Shown here: in pieces, positions 30,773 to 43,931 of the stretch
Numbering within the stretch: position 1 is the first letter of the stretch
Layout of the letters: each line of letters begins with the position of its first letter
NCBI RefSeq assembly: GCF_004193775.1
Contig: NC_041011.1
Span: 41,609,167-41,673,166 of the forward strand
Direction of reading: 5' to 3'
DNA length: 64,000 nucleotides
Origin: Glycine soja
Lineage: Eukaryota; Streptophyta; Magnoliopsida; Fabales; Fabaceae
Notes under the pieces: generated by a model
Database searches by the model: none
Told to the model about the DNA's origin: nothing
The model's input: only the letters and a program-made list of their open reading frames with translations
Program-made: the position numbers and the translations under genes

Positions 30773-31771
30773 GTAAATACAACGACTAACAACATAAACA
30801 AGTAATTTCCAATGATATGTGAATACACTGACTAACAATGAAATGTAAATATAGAGAGCAAATATAATGAAGCCAACACAAATTGGTCTGATTTGAAAGG
30901 ATTTGACTAATATATTCTCAAGATATGATAACTTTGGTAGGCGATATATAAGCATTTCTACAATCATTTTTTTTTTTATCTTTGAAGCCTATCTTTATTC
31001 GATGAGTCCTAAGAATTCAATTCACCTATTATTATTTTTTATAAAAAAAAAATACATTGCCTACCAACGTAACGTAAACATAGAGAGAGCGCGTAAAGTT
31101 GTGAACACAAAAACAAACAATAAAAAATAGAAAAAAACAATGCTAACAACATGAGAGCAACTCAAGTCACATATATGTAACAATTGGACTAATTTGATCG
31201 ATGAATTACAAATCTTAAATTTTTTTTAAACTTATTTAGTTTCAGAAATGAAAATAATCACCCCAGATCATTTGAGGAATAATTTTATTTTATATTTAAT
31301 TTTGGGAACGAAAAAAATTCTTGCGTAACCAAAATTCCAAATCAACTTCTCACTAAAAAGAGTATCGTTTGCCCCAAGTGACCAAGTGTTTTTTATTTAT
31401 TTATTTATAGTATGACCAAGTATTCTTAGATTCCCAATTAAAACTAAAGTTCATTTCCCATCAATGTAAAGCAAAACGTCTGAATAATATTTACAAAAAT
31501 CGCCAATACACCCGGCATGGTACGCGCCGGTGGTGATGGGTTCATTTGAAATCTCCTGAACTAATTTTAAAAGTCTTGCATTATTGGACACTCTACAGGG
31601 AAATCTCTCAACTTTTACGAACTAGTTGAATAACTTTATTAGACAAGACAAAACTAAAAGTGTCATAATCCCTTAATAGTCTTTTGCCCACTTTTTTTTA
31701 TCCCAATAACATACCACTAACACCGTGTTTGATAATATTAAGAAAAACTTCCTTTATTACCATATTTACTC

Positions 31772-31814
<43 letters not shown>

Positions 31815-32688
31815 CTCATTAACATCATACGGAGAGAGCAGTAGATTTTAAACGATCAGGCAACTTTTATTACAACTTTATTTCTTTTAGACTTTCAAAT
31901 GGACAGAATTAAATGATGATATATAGCTATTTTTCTCAATATTAAATAGTCTTCATTATGAATCCGTTAAAAAATTACATGTCTTTGTTTGAGCTAACTT
32001 AATAAAGAGATATAAAAAAATAATCTAAATTTAACCCATCTAAAATCTAATTTGTTTTATGAAATTAAGTTAGCTTATGGTTTGTTTTAGCGATGATAAA
32101 ATATGTGACTTGTTATAAATTTTCTTTTGTATATGTTTTTTTTATTCTTACAAATAAAAAATAATCATTTGGAATTATATATATATATTATAAAGGATGA
32201 AAGTATGGAACCTACATCCGATACGTTTCTGCCTATGTATATGTCTAATGTCCAATGTCATCCTATCACAGGTAGGTCATGTTCTTAACCACTTGCTGCA
32301 TTTTCGGATTTTCCAACAACGCCCACGAGCAAATCCGCATGACAAACTTCAAGAAAGCAACACTATCAAAATATTTTCTCTATTCCTTGTCTTCAATCTA
32401 CGAGCATAGTTGTGATTAATTTGAGAATAAATAATAGTGGTTAGGGAGAATTTTTTCACGTGACTTCAAGATTTGAATAAAGTATGTATTGATTTGCAGT
32501 ATACTTTTATTTCCATCAACCATTATTAAGTAACCGGATCATTATATTATATACATGTTAGACTTCCATTCATAAAAAATAGTGTGTATATATATGTTAG
32601 ATTTTTTGTTAACGAATTTTTAAAACTAAAACTAAATTCAAATAGCTTTATATATGTCGTGACGTTGAATGCTAATCTGTTAAAAAAA
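30773..32688. other. AT-rich spacer
   Basis: No gene recognised. A (TA)19 run lies at 31776-31813. Confidence 0.4.
31776..31813. repeat. (TA)19 microsatellite
   Basis: Uninterrupted TA run of 38 bp; likely polymorphic. Confidence 0.92.
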
Positions 32689-33230
32689 TGTTTAATAATT
32701 AAATTGCATATATGAATTAAAATGGATAAAATGAAACATGTGGTCATCAAATTTCCATATATACGTATGACATGTATGGTATTTTAAACTTCTTTTAAAT
32801 GACTCGATGTTATATTACCTTGCACTATTTATAACTATCTTTTTAATAGGAAAATACTAATTGATGTTGCAAGATAAAATAACAACGAACAAAATGTGAA
32901 AACGAAGTGGTAGTCTGAAAGCATGGCATATCGCATGTTGCAAGATAAAATGTTTTATAATTAAATTTCATCATATATGTGAATTGAAATTGGTAAAATG
33001 AAACATGTGGAAATCAAATTTGTACATATACGTATGCCATGTATGATATTTTAGATATCTTTTAAATAATTCGAATTTCGATCTTATCTTACTATGCACC
33101 TTTTTTTTAAGGGTATGTACCTTGCACCATTTTAAACTATATGTTTAACAGGAAATTAATAATTGATTTTGCAAGATAAAATAACAACGAACAATTTGAA
33201 AACGAAGTGGCAGTATGAAATCATGACACT
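32689..33230. repeat. Diverged tandem duplication, two copies of about 240-280 bp
   Basis: Copy 1 (32689-32930) and copy 2 (32951-33230) share, in order, TAATTAAATT, AAAATGAAACATGTGG, ATACGTATG, CATGTATG, CTTGCAC, TTGCAAGATAAAATAACAAC and AAAACGAAGTGG. Copy 2 has an extra T-rich insertion near 33.1 kb. There is no coding potential. Confidence 0.8.
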
Positions 33231-35209
33231 TGTATGCTGGGTTTTATTCTTAGTTGCAGTAAAGTCAAAATATTTTTAAAAATATACGTTAAATATTTTC
33301 CAATTTTAAAATAATAAACACCTTTTTGATAATTTTTATTTTATTTTTGTTTCTAAACTCTGAGACAATGGTTAATATTTATTAATAAGAATGTTAAAGC
33401 ATATAAACCCGATATAATCAACCAATAAGAAAACATAGGTGGAGCCCACAAGAAAAAAAACAAAAAGCAAGGTTAAATAAAAATTGGTAAAAAGTAGTGA
33501 TTAGACAACGAAATCAACGAGAGCCAGTAAAAATGGACAAGCAACCAATGTAGCGACTAGCGTTGACTAAGCAAAACATATATTTCTTTCATTAAAACTA
33601 CAGAACTTAACATATATTTTTTTCTATTTTATTTCAATTTCTTTTGAAATAAAATAAACATCAAACTGCCAAATTTAAAAGTTAAGTTAAAGATATTAAT
33701 AAAATGAAACAAGCTGAAGACACGTGGGACATATGACTTGCTATAAGTGTAAAATTCTTTTTTCTTTTAGGGTTGATTTGATGGAGTGGAAGATAATAAA
33801 ATAAGAAAAATTAAAAATAAATATTTAAATTAAAATTGAATGAAAAAGGTCCGAGACTCACACATATAAAAAAATTATTTGTTTCTTATTTTTCCACAAT
33901 TAAATATATCCTTAGGAGTGATTTGGTAAGGATGAGAGAAAAGATAGAAGGAGGAAAGAAGGGAAAAAATAAGATTGAGGGAGTGATTTGATAGAAAAAA
34001 AATAGAAAATATTTTTTTCTTAAAAAAATTACGGGTTCCAACTTCCAATACATAAAATTTCTTTTAAAAAGTGACGATATTTGCCATGAAATAAACATTG
34101 CACATTTTTTTTCTAGTATAGCTCTCATGACACCTAGTGTGCTCGTAGCTAGTCGTGGGTATTTTAGTTGCAAGGGCAGACTAGTATTTTCATAAATTAT
34201 AAATTTCTTTACTTTTATTTTTTTTCTTATTAACTCACTTTAATTAAAAAAAATCTCTTTTATTCTATTATATTTTATCTTAACCAAATTAATTTCCACT
34301 TGATTTTTTTTTTCTCTTATCACTGTTATCTTCCATTCTCATTTTCTCTCTTCACAACTTAGGCATGGTTTGGTACATGTGGAAAAAAGGAAATGAGGGA
34401 AGCGAGAGTGAGCACGTGATTTGGTTGAGCATGAGAGAGATTTCTTTTATAAAAAAAAAAATGGCTTCCACCTAAGGATGGATCCAAAAACACATTCAAG
34501 GGGTTGAATTTTTGTTTTCTTCCTTCATAATTATTTAAATGTTTAAATTTTAATAAGTAATAATTTTTTTTAAAAAAATATTTATCATTTTTAAGCATGA
34601 ATTTAAAATTAATTTTTATTTTAAATGATAATAAATTTAATCATTATCATAAAAATAATAAAAATACAGTTAATTTTACATAATTTTATTATCACCTTAA
34701 ACGTTACAAGAATAATAACAATCACCATTAATTTCACATAATTTTACACTAACTAATCTTAATTATTATACATCTAAATAATAAATTTTGCATTACCTAA
34801 TCACAACTATGAGGAAGTGTAAGGGAGGAGGGCTACTGCCCACCCCCTTTGCATGTGTCCCTGAACCCACCACTGCAGATTTCCACTCCGATACGAGAAG
34901 ATTTGTGTAAAAATTTGGCATTTTACCTTGCTGTCCTTAATCTCTCTCTTACATTAATTGAACAAAAAAACATACTAATTTTAAAAGGATTAAAAGATAT
35001 TTTCATAAATCCTATATTTCTATTTCCCTTCAACCAAATCACTTTTTATTTTTTATCTATTTCTCTTGTTGCCTATTCTCTTATGTTCTCTCTTAAAACC
35101 AAACATAAGGGAGTGTTTTGGTTGTGTTAAAAGTGAAAAAAAGGAGATGATTTTTTTCAAAAAATGATATGAATCCCAGATTTCTTTGTCTGTGTTTTAA
35201 TTCAAATAT
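33231..35209. other. Spacer with repeated TTTGGTA-type terminal motifs
   Basis: Phrases such as GTGATTTGGTAAGG (about 33.92 kb), GCATGGTTTGGTACATG (about 34.36 kb) and the inverted AACCAAACATAAGG (about 35.1 kb) resemble ends of small DNA transposons. I could not pair them into one convincing element. No gene seen. Confidence 0.35.
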
Positions 35210-35399
35210 TAGTTTTCAATTCTTTGATCTTCCACAGGGAACCAAATGAGCCCTTAGGCACCTCGACCTTGGCACTGGAGTGAGTAGTGACTCCACCGAA
35301 TAAAAAAGGAATGAGGATTTGGTTTTGTTTAGGTGTTGGGCTGTTAATAACAATAACAGTAGCAAGGATATAATTAAAGTAGTGTTTGGGTGGACACAT

Positions 35400-35640
35400 A
35401 ATCCTATGAGTAATGAGCACCGTACAAACATCCCCGTAATCGCCGGTCACATGACACGTGCAAATCCTATGGTCTCCACGAGGCGCGTGGCATCTGTACT
35501 ATAAATGTCGGCATTAGGCAACACCATGGCCATGGGCGTTCTCGTCGTCGATTACTGAGCCTCCTCTCCAAGCCACGTGGATCATAAGATGCTCCCATTT
35601 TCCTTCTTCTGCTTTCCTTAACTTTTTCCATTTTGGTTTA
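35400..35640 (+). promoter_or_regulatory. Promoter-like G-box / TATA island without an attached gene
   Basis: The stretch is GC-richer than its flanks. It holds ACACGTG (about 35455), the TATA-like CTATAAAT (35499-35506) and a G-box GCCACGTGG (35572-35580). ACACGTG and GCCACGTGG are cores bound by bZIP/bHLH factors (ABRE/G-box). An 11-codon ORF in good start context lies at 35525-35557. No protein gene follows before 37.6 kb. It may be a relic promoter or the start of a non-coding transcript. Confidence 0.35.
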
Positions 35641-36687
35641 GGGCACTTCAACTTCAATCACCAAGTATTTTTTATCGGCTCCATGACAATGGAATGGACC
35701 ATATCTCCATGCAAATAGTGGCCACCTGCTCCTTTTGTATATATATATCACTATTATTTTAGCACCTGAAATGGATAAGATGATTTTTTGTTTTTAAACA
35801 CTTAAAATTAAAAAAAAATAAAAATAGGTTAAGAGTTTTCCGATAATTTATAGGCATTGAACTCTTGAGATTATAATGATTATTTTTAAATACATAAATC
35901 ATAGATTAAATAGTGTATACGTTAATGGTAAAAATGATTTTTACCTAGTAATCTCTAAAGAGTTGATTGAACAGAACAAGATACAGTTTTAATATATGAT
36001 GAGTTGCAAGCTCAAAATATTAATAACTCATAAAAAGACTCAAATTCAAAAGTAACTTCTGAAAACTAAGCATGACAAATTGACAATGTGCTGAGATAAA
36101 AATGAGTTTAGTTGATAAATGTTAAATAACATAAAAAGACATATTTAGTTATTGTGTGTAGGTTTTATAAAAATAAAGTTTTTTTTTTTTGCCGAGTCTT
36201 ATAAAAATAAAGTTATTGTGTGTAGGTATCACTTTCAATATTTGTATTTATTTCTAAAAGCATACCATTGTTAAAATTAGAATAATATTTTGTTTCATAT
36301 TATCAAGAAATGGCGGAGTTTTGATGAATTTCAATCCTCCCTAAATATGAAAATGTAAAATAATAAAAAATATATAAAAGGATATCTCAAATACACTAGT
36401 GTGAAAAACAAGAAGTACAGAAGGAGCTTATAAACTATAACCTAATTGAAATTGCTTAGGAAAACAAGATAGAAACCATTTATGAAAGACTCTACGTTTT
36501 CCCTTTTTTAAATGGGAAAGATAATTTTTATCTCCACTTTCACTCTAAATTTATAAAAACAAACAAATGTTACTATGTTAAATAGCTTTTGTATTATTTT
36601 AATAAAATGATATGTAAGTAAATAATTTCAATTAAACTTTTTTCATCCTATTTTGTTCTCAAGCAAGGAATAATCTTATTATTTATT
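35641..36687. other. AT-rich spacer
   Basis: No gene seen. The phrases TATTGTGTGTAGGT and TTATAAAAATAAAG each occur twice within 36.15-36.23 kb, a small local duplication. Confidence 0.4.
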
Positions 36688-36951
36688 GGGTAAACATTCT
36701 TTCAGTCCTTTAAATTTAGGTCAAATTTATTTTCGGTTCCCTCAAATTAAAAAAAAAAAAAAGCGATTCTTTTAGTCCCATATTTTAAAAATAACTCACT
36801 TTTGATATTTAAGATGATTTTTCCCGATCATATTTGGTCACCTTGATAAGGATAAAAAGTGGACTATTTTTTAATAGAGGAAAAATAATCACTTTTAAAC
36901 TTAGAAGACCAATAGAAAATTTGGCCTTGAGGGAAAAAACATATTTTACCC
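36688..36951. mobile_element. Foldback MITE, about 264 bp
   Basis: Begins GGGTAAACATTCTTTCAG and ends with the inverted ATATTTTACCC. The two halves contain complementary CAGTCC/CCTCAAA-type blocks, a layout common in legume MITEs. No clear target duplication. Confidence 0.45.
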
Positions 36952-37121
36952 TATCTATTTCAAACTGGGTCTAGCAGAATAATATATAGCCATTAGCCCA
37001 TACAAGATGGTGCCAACCAAACACTGGGCTGATATATTCTTCTCCCATCAATTTCAGGCTTATAGTCATAACCCCGCCGATTAACTATTCAGATTGGCTC
37101 TTCCTAAATAGATCCTAATTA

Positions 37122-37427
37122 TTGCTAAGTATACCAATACCTTCTCTTCTTAATAAATTTGCTAATTATACCCTTTTAACCTTGTTTTTACACTTTTAAA
37201 AGACAGAGGTGTAAAACAGGGTTTAAAACTTTGTTAAGGAATAATGTAATGGGCTTGTCTTTGCCCAATAGTGTTCCTGGTTAGTTTGTTTGGATCGTAG
37301 GCCCTCCTTCTCACCAAATAAAAGTAATAACACCAGCATAGGGTTGTTTTGTATTTTAAAAAAAGGCTAAAAGGGTATAATTAGCAATCATATTATAGAG
37401 AGAAGGGCCAGGGAGTGTACTTAGCAA
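37122..37427. mobile_element. MITE with about 65-bp inverted ends, upstream of the RBM42-like gene
   Basis: The left arm (TTGCTAAGTATACC, CCTTCTCT, then TTGCTAATTATACCCTTTTA) is matched in reverse complement by the right arm, which ends GTACTTAGCAA at 37427. An inner hairpin (CCTTGTTTTTACAC with GTGTAAAACAGGG, 37180-37225) lies just inside the left arm. The element ends about 220 bp before the RBM42 ATG, inside its likely promoter. Confidence 0.7.
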
Positions 37428-37646
37428 AAAATAGATGTACTGCATTATTTAACATAAGCCTTAAGGTTTCAGATTTTCCGTGTTGGGGTGGGCCTACCAG
37501 GAACCCACTAGAAAGTCATGGAATTAAATCAATAAAAATGGCGCAACCCCAAACAAACAGAACCCTATCAAATCCAAACACTGCCTTAAGCCTTTGATTC
37601 CCAAATCCTCCCTTCATCTCCCATTGCACAGTGATCGTTGCGATCC

Positions 37647-40446
37647 ATGACGACACCACCGTCTTCCTCCTCAGCTTCGCAATCGCAATTCGCCTATTCA
37701 AACCCCTCCTCCTCCTCCTCCTACTTCCCCGTTCCCTTTCACCTTCAGCAACCCGCAACCACTCACTACGCCGCGCCCTACGTCGCCGCCCCCTCCGTGC
37801 AAATCCCCGCTCCTCCAGTCGTCGGCCCCGTTGCGCCCGCCCCTGTACCCGGCGTATACTCCGCCGTGCCGCAATATCAGGTCCGTGGTTTTCTTCTTTT
37901 CGAGAAAGTGGCGTAAATTGATTGGATTTTGTTTTGATTAATAAAAATGGGATTTAAGTTGATTGAATTTTGTTGTGTGATTGAACAGGCACAGCAGTTA
38001 TTTGAGAGGGATGCGCAGATAATAACGCCGGAGGCTCTCGAGAATGTCAAGGCAGCGATTGCAAGCAGCGACGTGGAGCACAAAACCGATGCCAAAAAGA
38101 AAGCGGTTCCTCGCAAAGCTGCTGGCCACGCTTGGGAGGATCCTATCCTTGCAGAGTGGCCAGAAGGTATGATCATTATGATTATGATGTACTCATTCCT
38201 ATTCAGTATTTAATTTTATGTACATTGAAAATTTGCTTGTGTTGTTAAAGATCATCTATTATTCTTCAAAATTTAAATCAGTTTTATATTAGTGAGTTGG
38301 ATTGTATGTGTGTTTAGTCTATATGGAATTTGTGATTGTGATTTTGAAGTTAGATAATTAATCATGAATTGATTTATCTTTTTTTCATTTTTGGATGATT
38401 AGATGATTATCGGCTCTTCTGTGGGGATCTTGGTAACGAGGTGAATGATGATGTTCTCTCAAAAGCATTTTCACGATTTCCTTCCTTTAACATGGCACGA
38501 GTAAGTGGGTTCTCATCTAACTCGAATTCTCTATATGTTTAGTTATGATTGTCGTGCTAGTGTGAGCATTTTTTATTTCCTGTTCAGATTTTTGTTTGAA
38601 GGGACGGAGTTGTTAATGATTTATGTATCTTAAGGTAGGTGTTGCTTTATAATTTACATTCCATTAGACATTTTTTATGATTAAATTGATATGTTATTTT
38701 GTCATCTCAGGTGTCCACTTTGTTGTTGCTCCTTATTCACAAATCAAGGGCATTTGAAATTATATACTGGTGACATAATGCACCTTAATTTGAACAATCA
38801 CTTCATTTAAATTAGCGTTGTGACTATTATTATTTTGTAGTATTATGAGATCTCAATCTCAACATTATTTGGAGTCAGGTTGGCCTTTGAGTATTGTTAC
38901 CAGTTTGAATAGTTGACATCAGTCATCAGGTTGATTGTAACATGGAATATTTCGACTAGATTTTGTTTGTTTTTCCTGTCCTGTCCAGTCCTGCTCTACT
39001 CAACTCCTTAACCTATATAGCTTTCTAACTATTCAGAATTCTTTCAACCTTTATATTTTGGGGGTATAAAGTCTAGACACAAATAGTAATTTTCCTGAAG
39101 AAGCTAATGTCAGTAACTGTAATTCTTTCAACAATATATGAGGATAAGTTTGTGGATGAAAATAACGGACTACCAAAGGGACTTTGGAATTTGGCTTGGG
39201 AAAGTTCCCACCCAGGAGGGAGGGCTGCAGAGACTCAGCTCTTTTGCATGTTAGCCAGAGACATCAGTGCTTTTTTTTTCTTTTTAATTCACTTGAAATG
39301 AGAAAATTGCTTAAATAGTGGTTATTGAAAATATGAACTGAAAAGTAGTAATAGCTCTGTCTATTAAGTATCAACTTACTATTGGTCAAGACCATTCCTC
39401 TACCTTCTAGAATTTTGTGCATAATGAATAATTTGGATATTATATTAAGTTAGTGGAAATTAAAAGCTAAATTAGAATGTTTTTATGGTTTGCTTTATGT
39501 ATGTCCATTATTTACAAAATAAATATGTATTTAGTAGTTCTCATTCATTGAGACTGTGAAATTTGTTCCAACATCCAAGTTATGTGGCTGGAAATGAGGG
39601 CATGCTATTTAATAGTGGAGACATTTAATTCCATCTAAAGAACTTGAGGTTTATAGTCGTCTGTTTGTAATTTGCAATTGCCTTGTTTTACTTATCTCTA
39701 AACAAACTTAACGTTTATTATTTAAGTGTTTGTGGTGCATGTATTTCCTTGTAATGAGTTGACAGTGTTGTGATTAAGGTATGTTTATCTTGACTAGGTT
39801 GTCAGAGACAAGCGGACTGGTAAAACAAAAGGTTATGGATTTGTGAGCTTTGCCAATCCTTCTGACCTTGCTGGTGCTCTTAAAGAAATGAATGGTTAGT
39901 CAGTTCAGATGGGCCTCTCTTTTAAGTATTACTCTGTAATGTCTAAATACATATTGACTATTACTCTGCAATATCTGTTACTCTTCTGACTAGTGTTTTG
40001 ATTCAGTATAAATATTTTATGCCAGATAATATTGACTAGAAACTGATAGCTTTACAATCTCAAACTATAATCATGATGGATTATTGTTTATTTTATACAT
40101 GAATGTATTTATAGGGCTTATCCAATTTGTCACTGAATATTGTCAACATATGCAGAAAATATTTGTAGAAAATGCAGTAAATTGTGTATTTTGACTTTGA
40201 TGTCTTGATTTCAGGTAAGTATGTTGGAAACCGTCCTATAAAACTACGCAAGAGTAAGTGGAGGGAGAGGACAGATTATGAAGCACTGGAGAAACAGAAG
40301 GTAGCAATTTTCTTTGTCGATGATTTGAAATTGTGCTGTTAAATGTAACCTTTTGTATGACCAACTTAATTCTTCTATTGTTTACATGGCAGAATCACAT
40401 TCAAAAGAAACCGAAAATGGCAAGGAAAGGTGTGCTGCACAAGTGA
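37647..40446 (+). CDS. RBM42-type RNA-binding protein (single RRM)
   Basis: Six exons: 37647-37880, 37989-38166, 38403-38500, 39798-39894, 40215-40300 and 40393-40446, all GT/AG and in frame; 248 residues. Residues 1-75 are Ser/Pro/Ala/Tyr-rich and disordered. Residues about 79-135 form the conserved linker (QQLFERDAQIITPEALENVK). The RRM covers about 139-220, with RNP2 LFCGDL (142-147) and RNP1 KGYGFVSF (181-188). The basic tail is KKPKMARKGV. Order and motifs match RBM42, whose metazoan member binds hnRNP K and has been found with the tri-snRNP; the plant role is presumed to be nuclear pre-mRNA processing. Intron 3 (38501-39797, 1.3 kb) is the longest. A MITE sits in the upstream region. 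Confidence 0.93.
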
Positions 40447-42664
40447 CAGGCTGGAATCTGTGTAAATCAGGTTAACTAAGTAGAGAACACTTTACAAATG
40501 CTATTTCTTTTTTCCATCTGAAAGGTATTTCCCATGTAACCGAAAAAAGCCCCCCCAAGACATTCCTTTCCCGTTTGCAAAATACTATAGTTGTTATTTT
40601 AAAGTGTATGATGTATGCCCAATACCAAAAAACCTTATTTATGTTTACATTTCAGGAATTTGTGGCAGTCGTTTAATACAGCTTGAGGAAGGAACTCAGA
40701 AAATGTATAAAATTTGATTGACTGGCTTATTTAATTGATGAAAAACTATAGATTGTGTGCTCAAGTTGGTACTTGGTGGAGTAGCAGAAATACAATCTGT
40801 CGATGCCATCCAGTACCACCCCACCCCCATATCATTGGTAATTAATTCGATAAATGCACTTCCCAGCTTTGTGTGTTGGATTTGCCTGTGGTTCTCATCA
40901 GCGCTTATACGTTGAGTTCCAATGTTTTTATCAAATAAACACACCCACAAATTGGTCATAAAATAATAACTTACATTAATTTGGTAACAGTTTCATACAT
41001 AAAGATTATAATTTGTGTAAAAAAAAACAAATAAACAAAAAGATTATAACGTGTGTATACATTCAAAATAACAATCTTTTATTTTGCATTATCTTCTGCA
41101 AAATGTTCCTGTCTTCTCATCTCTTTTAGAATGTTATCATCAGCCTGCAAAATAGGCTGAAACATGGACAAGATAACATTGTCATCCGTTAACTAAGCAT
41201 TGAAAAATTCACGCACATTGTTCATATCATGATTACTCTTGCAATTGCAAGTAAGATTATATGCGGGTCTGGACTTAATTAAACTCAAAAGGTGGATTGA
41301 GTTTATCAAAATCTTTTTTCTTAAATCGTGAAGAATATTAAAATAGAAGTTGAAGAGAAAACCTAAAACAATTCAATTAACAATAATAATAGGAAACTAT
41401 CATCCAAGCAAGCACAACAATAAGGCAATGGGATAGAGAAGGGTGCATCAAGAAGTTATACAAGTTCAACTATCAATTATGGGCCTAAAACTTCATTTAC
41501 GCCCACTATTGTTCCCTGTCACGCTCAATTGCAATGGGACGCAGGAGGAAGCAATAGTGGGAAGCAATATCCTCAATTGTGACATACATCGAGTCTCCTA
41601 GCATTGGTTAAGATTTTTTTTACTAGTCGATCAAATTATACAAGTGTTTTACAAAAAGAAACCTACCTTGACAACTCACCCCATAATGTTTCTCACTAAA
41701 AGAGGTCATGTTCATGATGTGGCCTTTCTTCAAATAGTAACCAATTTACGACTTCATCTACAATTTTGAGATTGTTACTTCTACTTGTAATTAAATGACC
41801 CCTCATTTGCAATCTCATTTCTAAATCTCCCTTTCACTCAAAAGCTTGCAATTGGTCATAATTTCTCTAGAGAACTTTTCCCTTTTCTATTAACCCTAAC
41901 CCTTTCTCACTCATGTGTTTCTATTCCCTTCACCAGACCTAATTTGGTGAGTTACGTTTGTTTGTTATTTTTTTTATAGGAAATATTAGTGTGTTAAGTG
42001 AAAAAGGTAAAACTGGTTTCTCACAAAAATAAAGGGGTATTTTAGTTCTTTTGACATTTTTATGGCAACTTAACGGCCAAGGCCATTTCATTAAGGGGAC
42101 ACATGGGTAACAAGTGATATTTCATAAAATCTCAAGATGATTGTGTAATTTACCATTACTTATATTTTGGCATACACAATTAATATAAATATTAATATCA
42201 TCAAAAGTTTTACATTTTATTGTTGTGTAAAATAAGAAATATGTAAATTATATTAAGAATATGTTTTTATAATAAAATATTTAATAAATTATTTTTATGA
42301 ATTATAATTTATCTTTTAATTATAACTTCATTAAGTAAATCGATAATTAACATTTACTAATATACATAAAATTACATATATTATCTAAAACATATTACGT
42401 ATAATGAATCATTTATAACAATTACATATTAATAAAAAATTCATTTTTTGGTATAATTTAATTATTTAAAATATTTTTTTACAATCAAATAAATTCAAGG
42501 ACGAGTATTACATCTAATTACGTCTTAGTATTATTTGGGCATTGTTTATATTCATAGACGAAATAAAGCCAACTTGATCCAAATAGAGATTTAAAAAAAA
42601 TAAAAAAAAAACTCCGCCACTTCCTGCATTGCAGGGGTAGGCTTTTGGGTTTTTAGATATAAAA
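40447..42664. other. 3' region of RBM42-like gene and spacer
   Basis: Probable 3' UTR to about 40.7 kb. A minus-strand 87-codon ORF (40696-40959) has no recognisable similarity. The rest is AT-rich with no gene seen. Confidence 0.4.
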
Positions 42665-43202
42665 ATGGTTAAATTAATTAGTCCTTATAATTTTAGGATT
42701 TTTTTGTCCTTATAATTTGAAAATAATTTTTTTAACTTTATATTTTAATTATCTTTTAGTCTTTATAATTTTAAAAATAATTTTTTTTAATTCTTATAAT
42801 TCCTATTTTAATTCTCTTTTATTTTTATAGTTTGAAAATAATCTTTTTAGTCTTTATATTCCTTTTTAGTCCTTATAATGAGCAATGTTATCAACTCAAT
42901 TAATTACAAAAATAATATTAAGTAATTCATAACTAATTTATCGTAAGATAATTTGTAATAAAAAATAATTAATAATTAATTATTTTTATATTTTTTTAAC
43001 AAGGACTAAAAAGTAATTAAAATACAAATCATAGAACTAAAAATATCACTTTTAAACTATAAAGATTAAAAAAGAATTAAAATATTAAAAAAAATACTAT
43101 TAAACTATAGAGATTAAAAAATAATTAAAATATAAATTATAAAGAATAAAAAACTAAACTAAAAAAATAAGAGTTATAAAATTAAACGAGTAATTTAACA
43201 TG
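42665..43202. mobile_element. Long foldback MITE (about 540 bp) next to the broken PPR gene
   Basis: The left end ATGGTTAAATTAATTAGTCC (42665 on) pairs with the right end CGAGTAATTTAACATG (to 43202). The left half repeats TCCTTATAATTT/TAGTCTTTATA and the right half repeats the complement (AAACTATAAAGATTAAAAA). The stretch can therefore fold into one long imperfect hairpin. It ends about 40 bp before what looks like the PPR leader. Confidence 0.6.
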
Positions 43203-43931
43203 TAAGAATTAAGAATTCATAACCTCCGACACCTTCATGTTGTTGATGCCGCTCAAATCTCAACCTCAGACGCGCTTCCCTCTAAAGTCTCTGCACTTAT
43301 CGACGGTTCTCTCTCACCCCTTTGCTTCTACTGCTGAGTGTGAGTCTGCTTTTCAAATTTCCTAGCCTTGAGATTCAAGTGCTAACTTTGAACCATAATT
43401 TTCAAATTTCTACTCTTTATAAATTAATTAATTTGCGCGAATATGCTCTTTTCTTAGGAATCTCTTGTTATTACTCCAATCAAAATTGTCCTTCTTCACT
43501 CTGTTTCCTCTAGAATAATGTAATGTTGTCTTATCCTTTCCACGTCCAACATAGACAAATATTAACTTTCATTTTCTACCAATAATCCCTAAATATATAT
43601 TTCATTACTTTGCAATGTGCGAAGAAGCAGTGTAGCTTCTGTTATTTCATCTTTGCAATTGTTTTCCTCTATAGGATGATAACAAATGATGTTTAGTAGA
43701 TTGTTACTAGATGTTGAATGTGATGATTACTATAGTTTCCCGTCTCCCACTAGTTGTATGCTTCTTCTTTTTTGTATGTATTTATTGTAACAAAGATTCA
43801 TCTTATTGTTTTGAACTTTCACAGCTGACAGCTGAGTCTCTCATTCATATCTAGTGAAAAGAGGATAGGTGAATGAAAAGTGCACTTTTTATAGCCTGAG
43901 AGAGTCCAATCAATATACCTGAGCAACTAAG
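43203..43931 (+). promoter_or_regulatory. Probable promoter and 5' leader of the broken PPR gene
   Basis: Moderately GC-rich leader-like sequence at 43.23-43.34 kb is followed by T-rich, intron-like DNA. Acceptor-like CTATAG (about 43.675 kb) and TTTCACAG (about 43.825 kb) precede the ATG at 43932. A leader intron is likely, but its donor is not fixed. Confidence 0.35.

Noticed and set aside
34404..34415. GAGAGTGAGCAC, matching the 3' part of miR156
   Set aside because: Only 12 bases match, the 5' part does not, and there is no complementary arm forming a precursor. It lies in transposon-like DNA.
40696..40959. 87-codon minus-strand ORF past the RBM42-like gene
   Set aside because: No recognisable motif; overlaps or lies just past the 3' end of the plus-strand gene; no start or promoter support.
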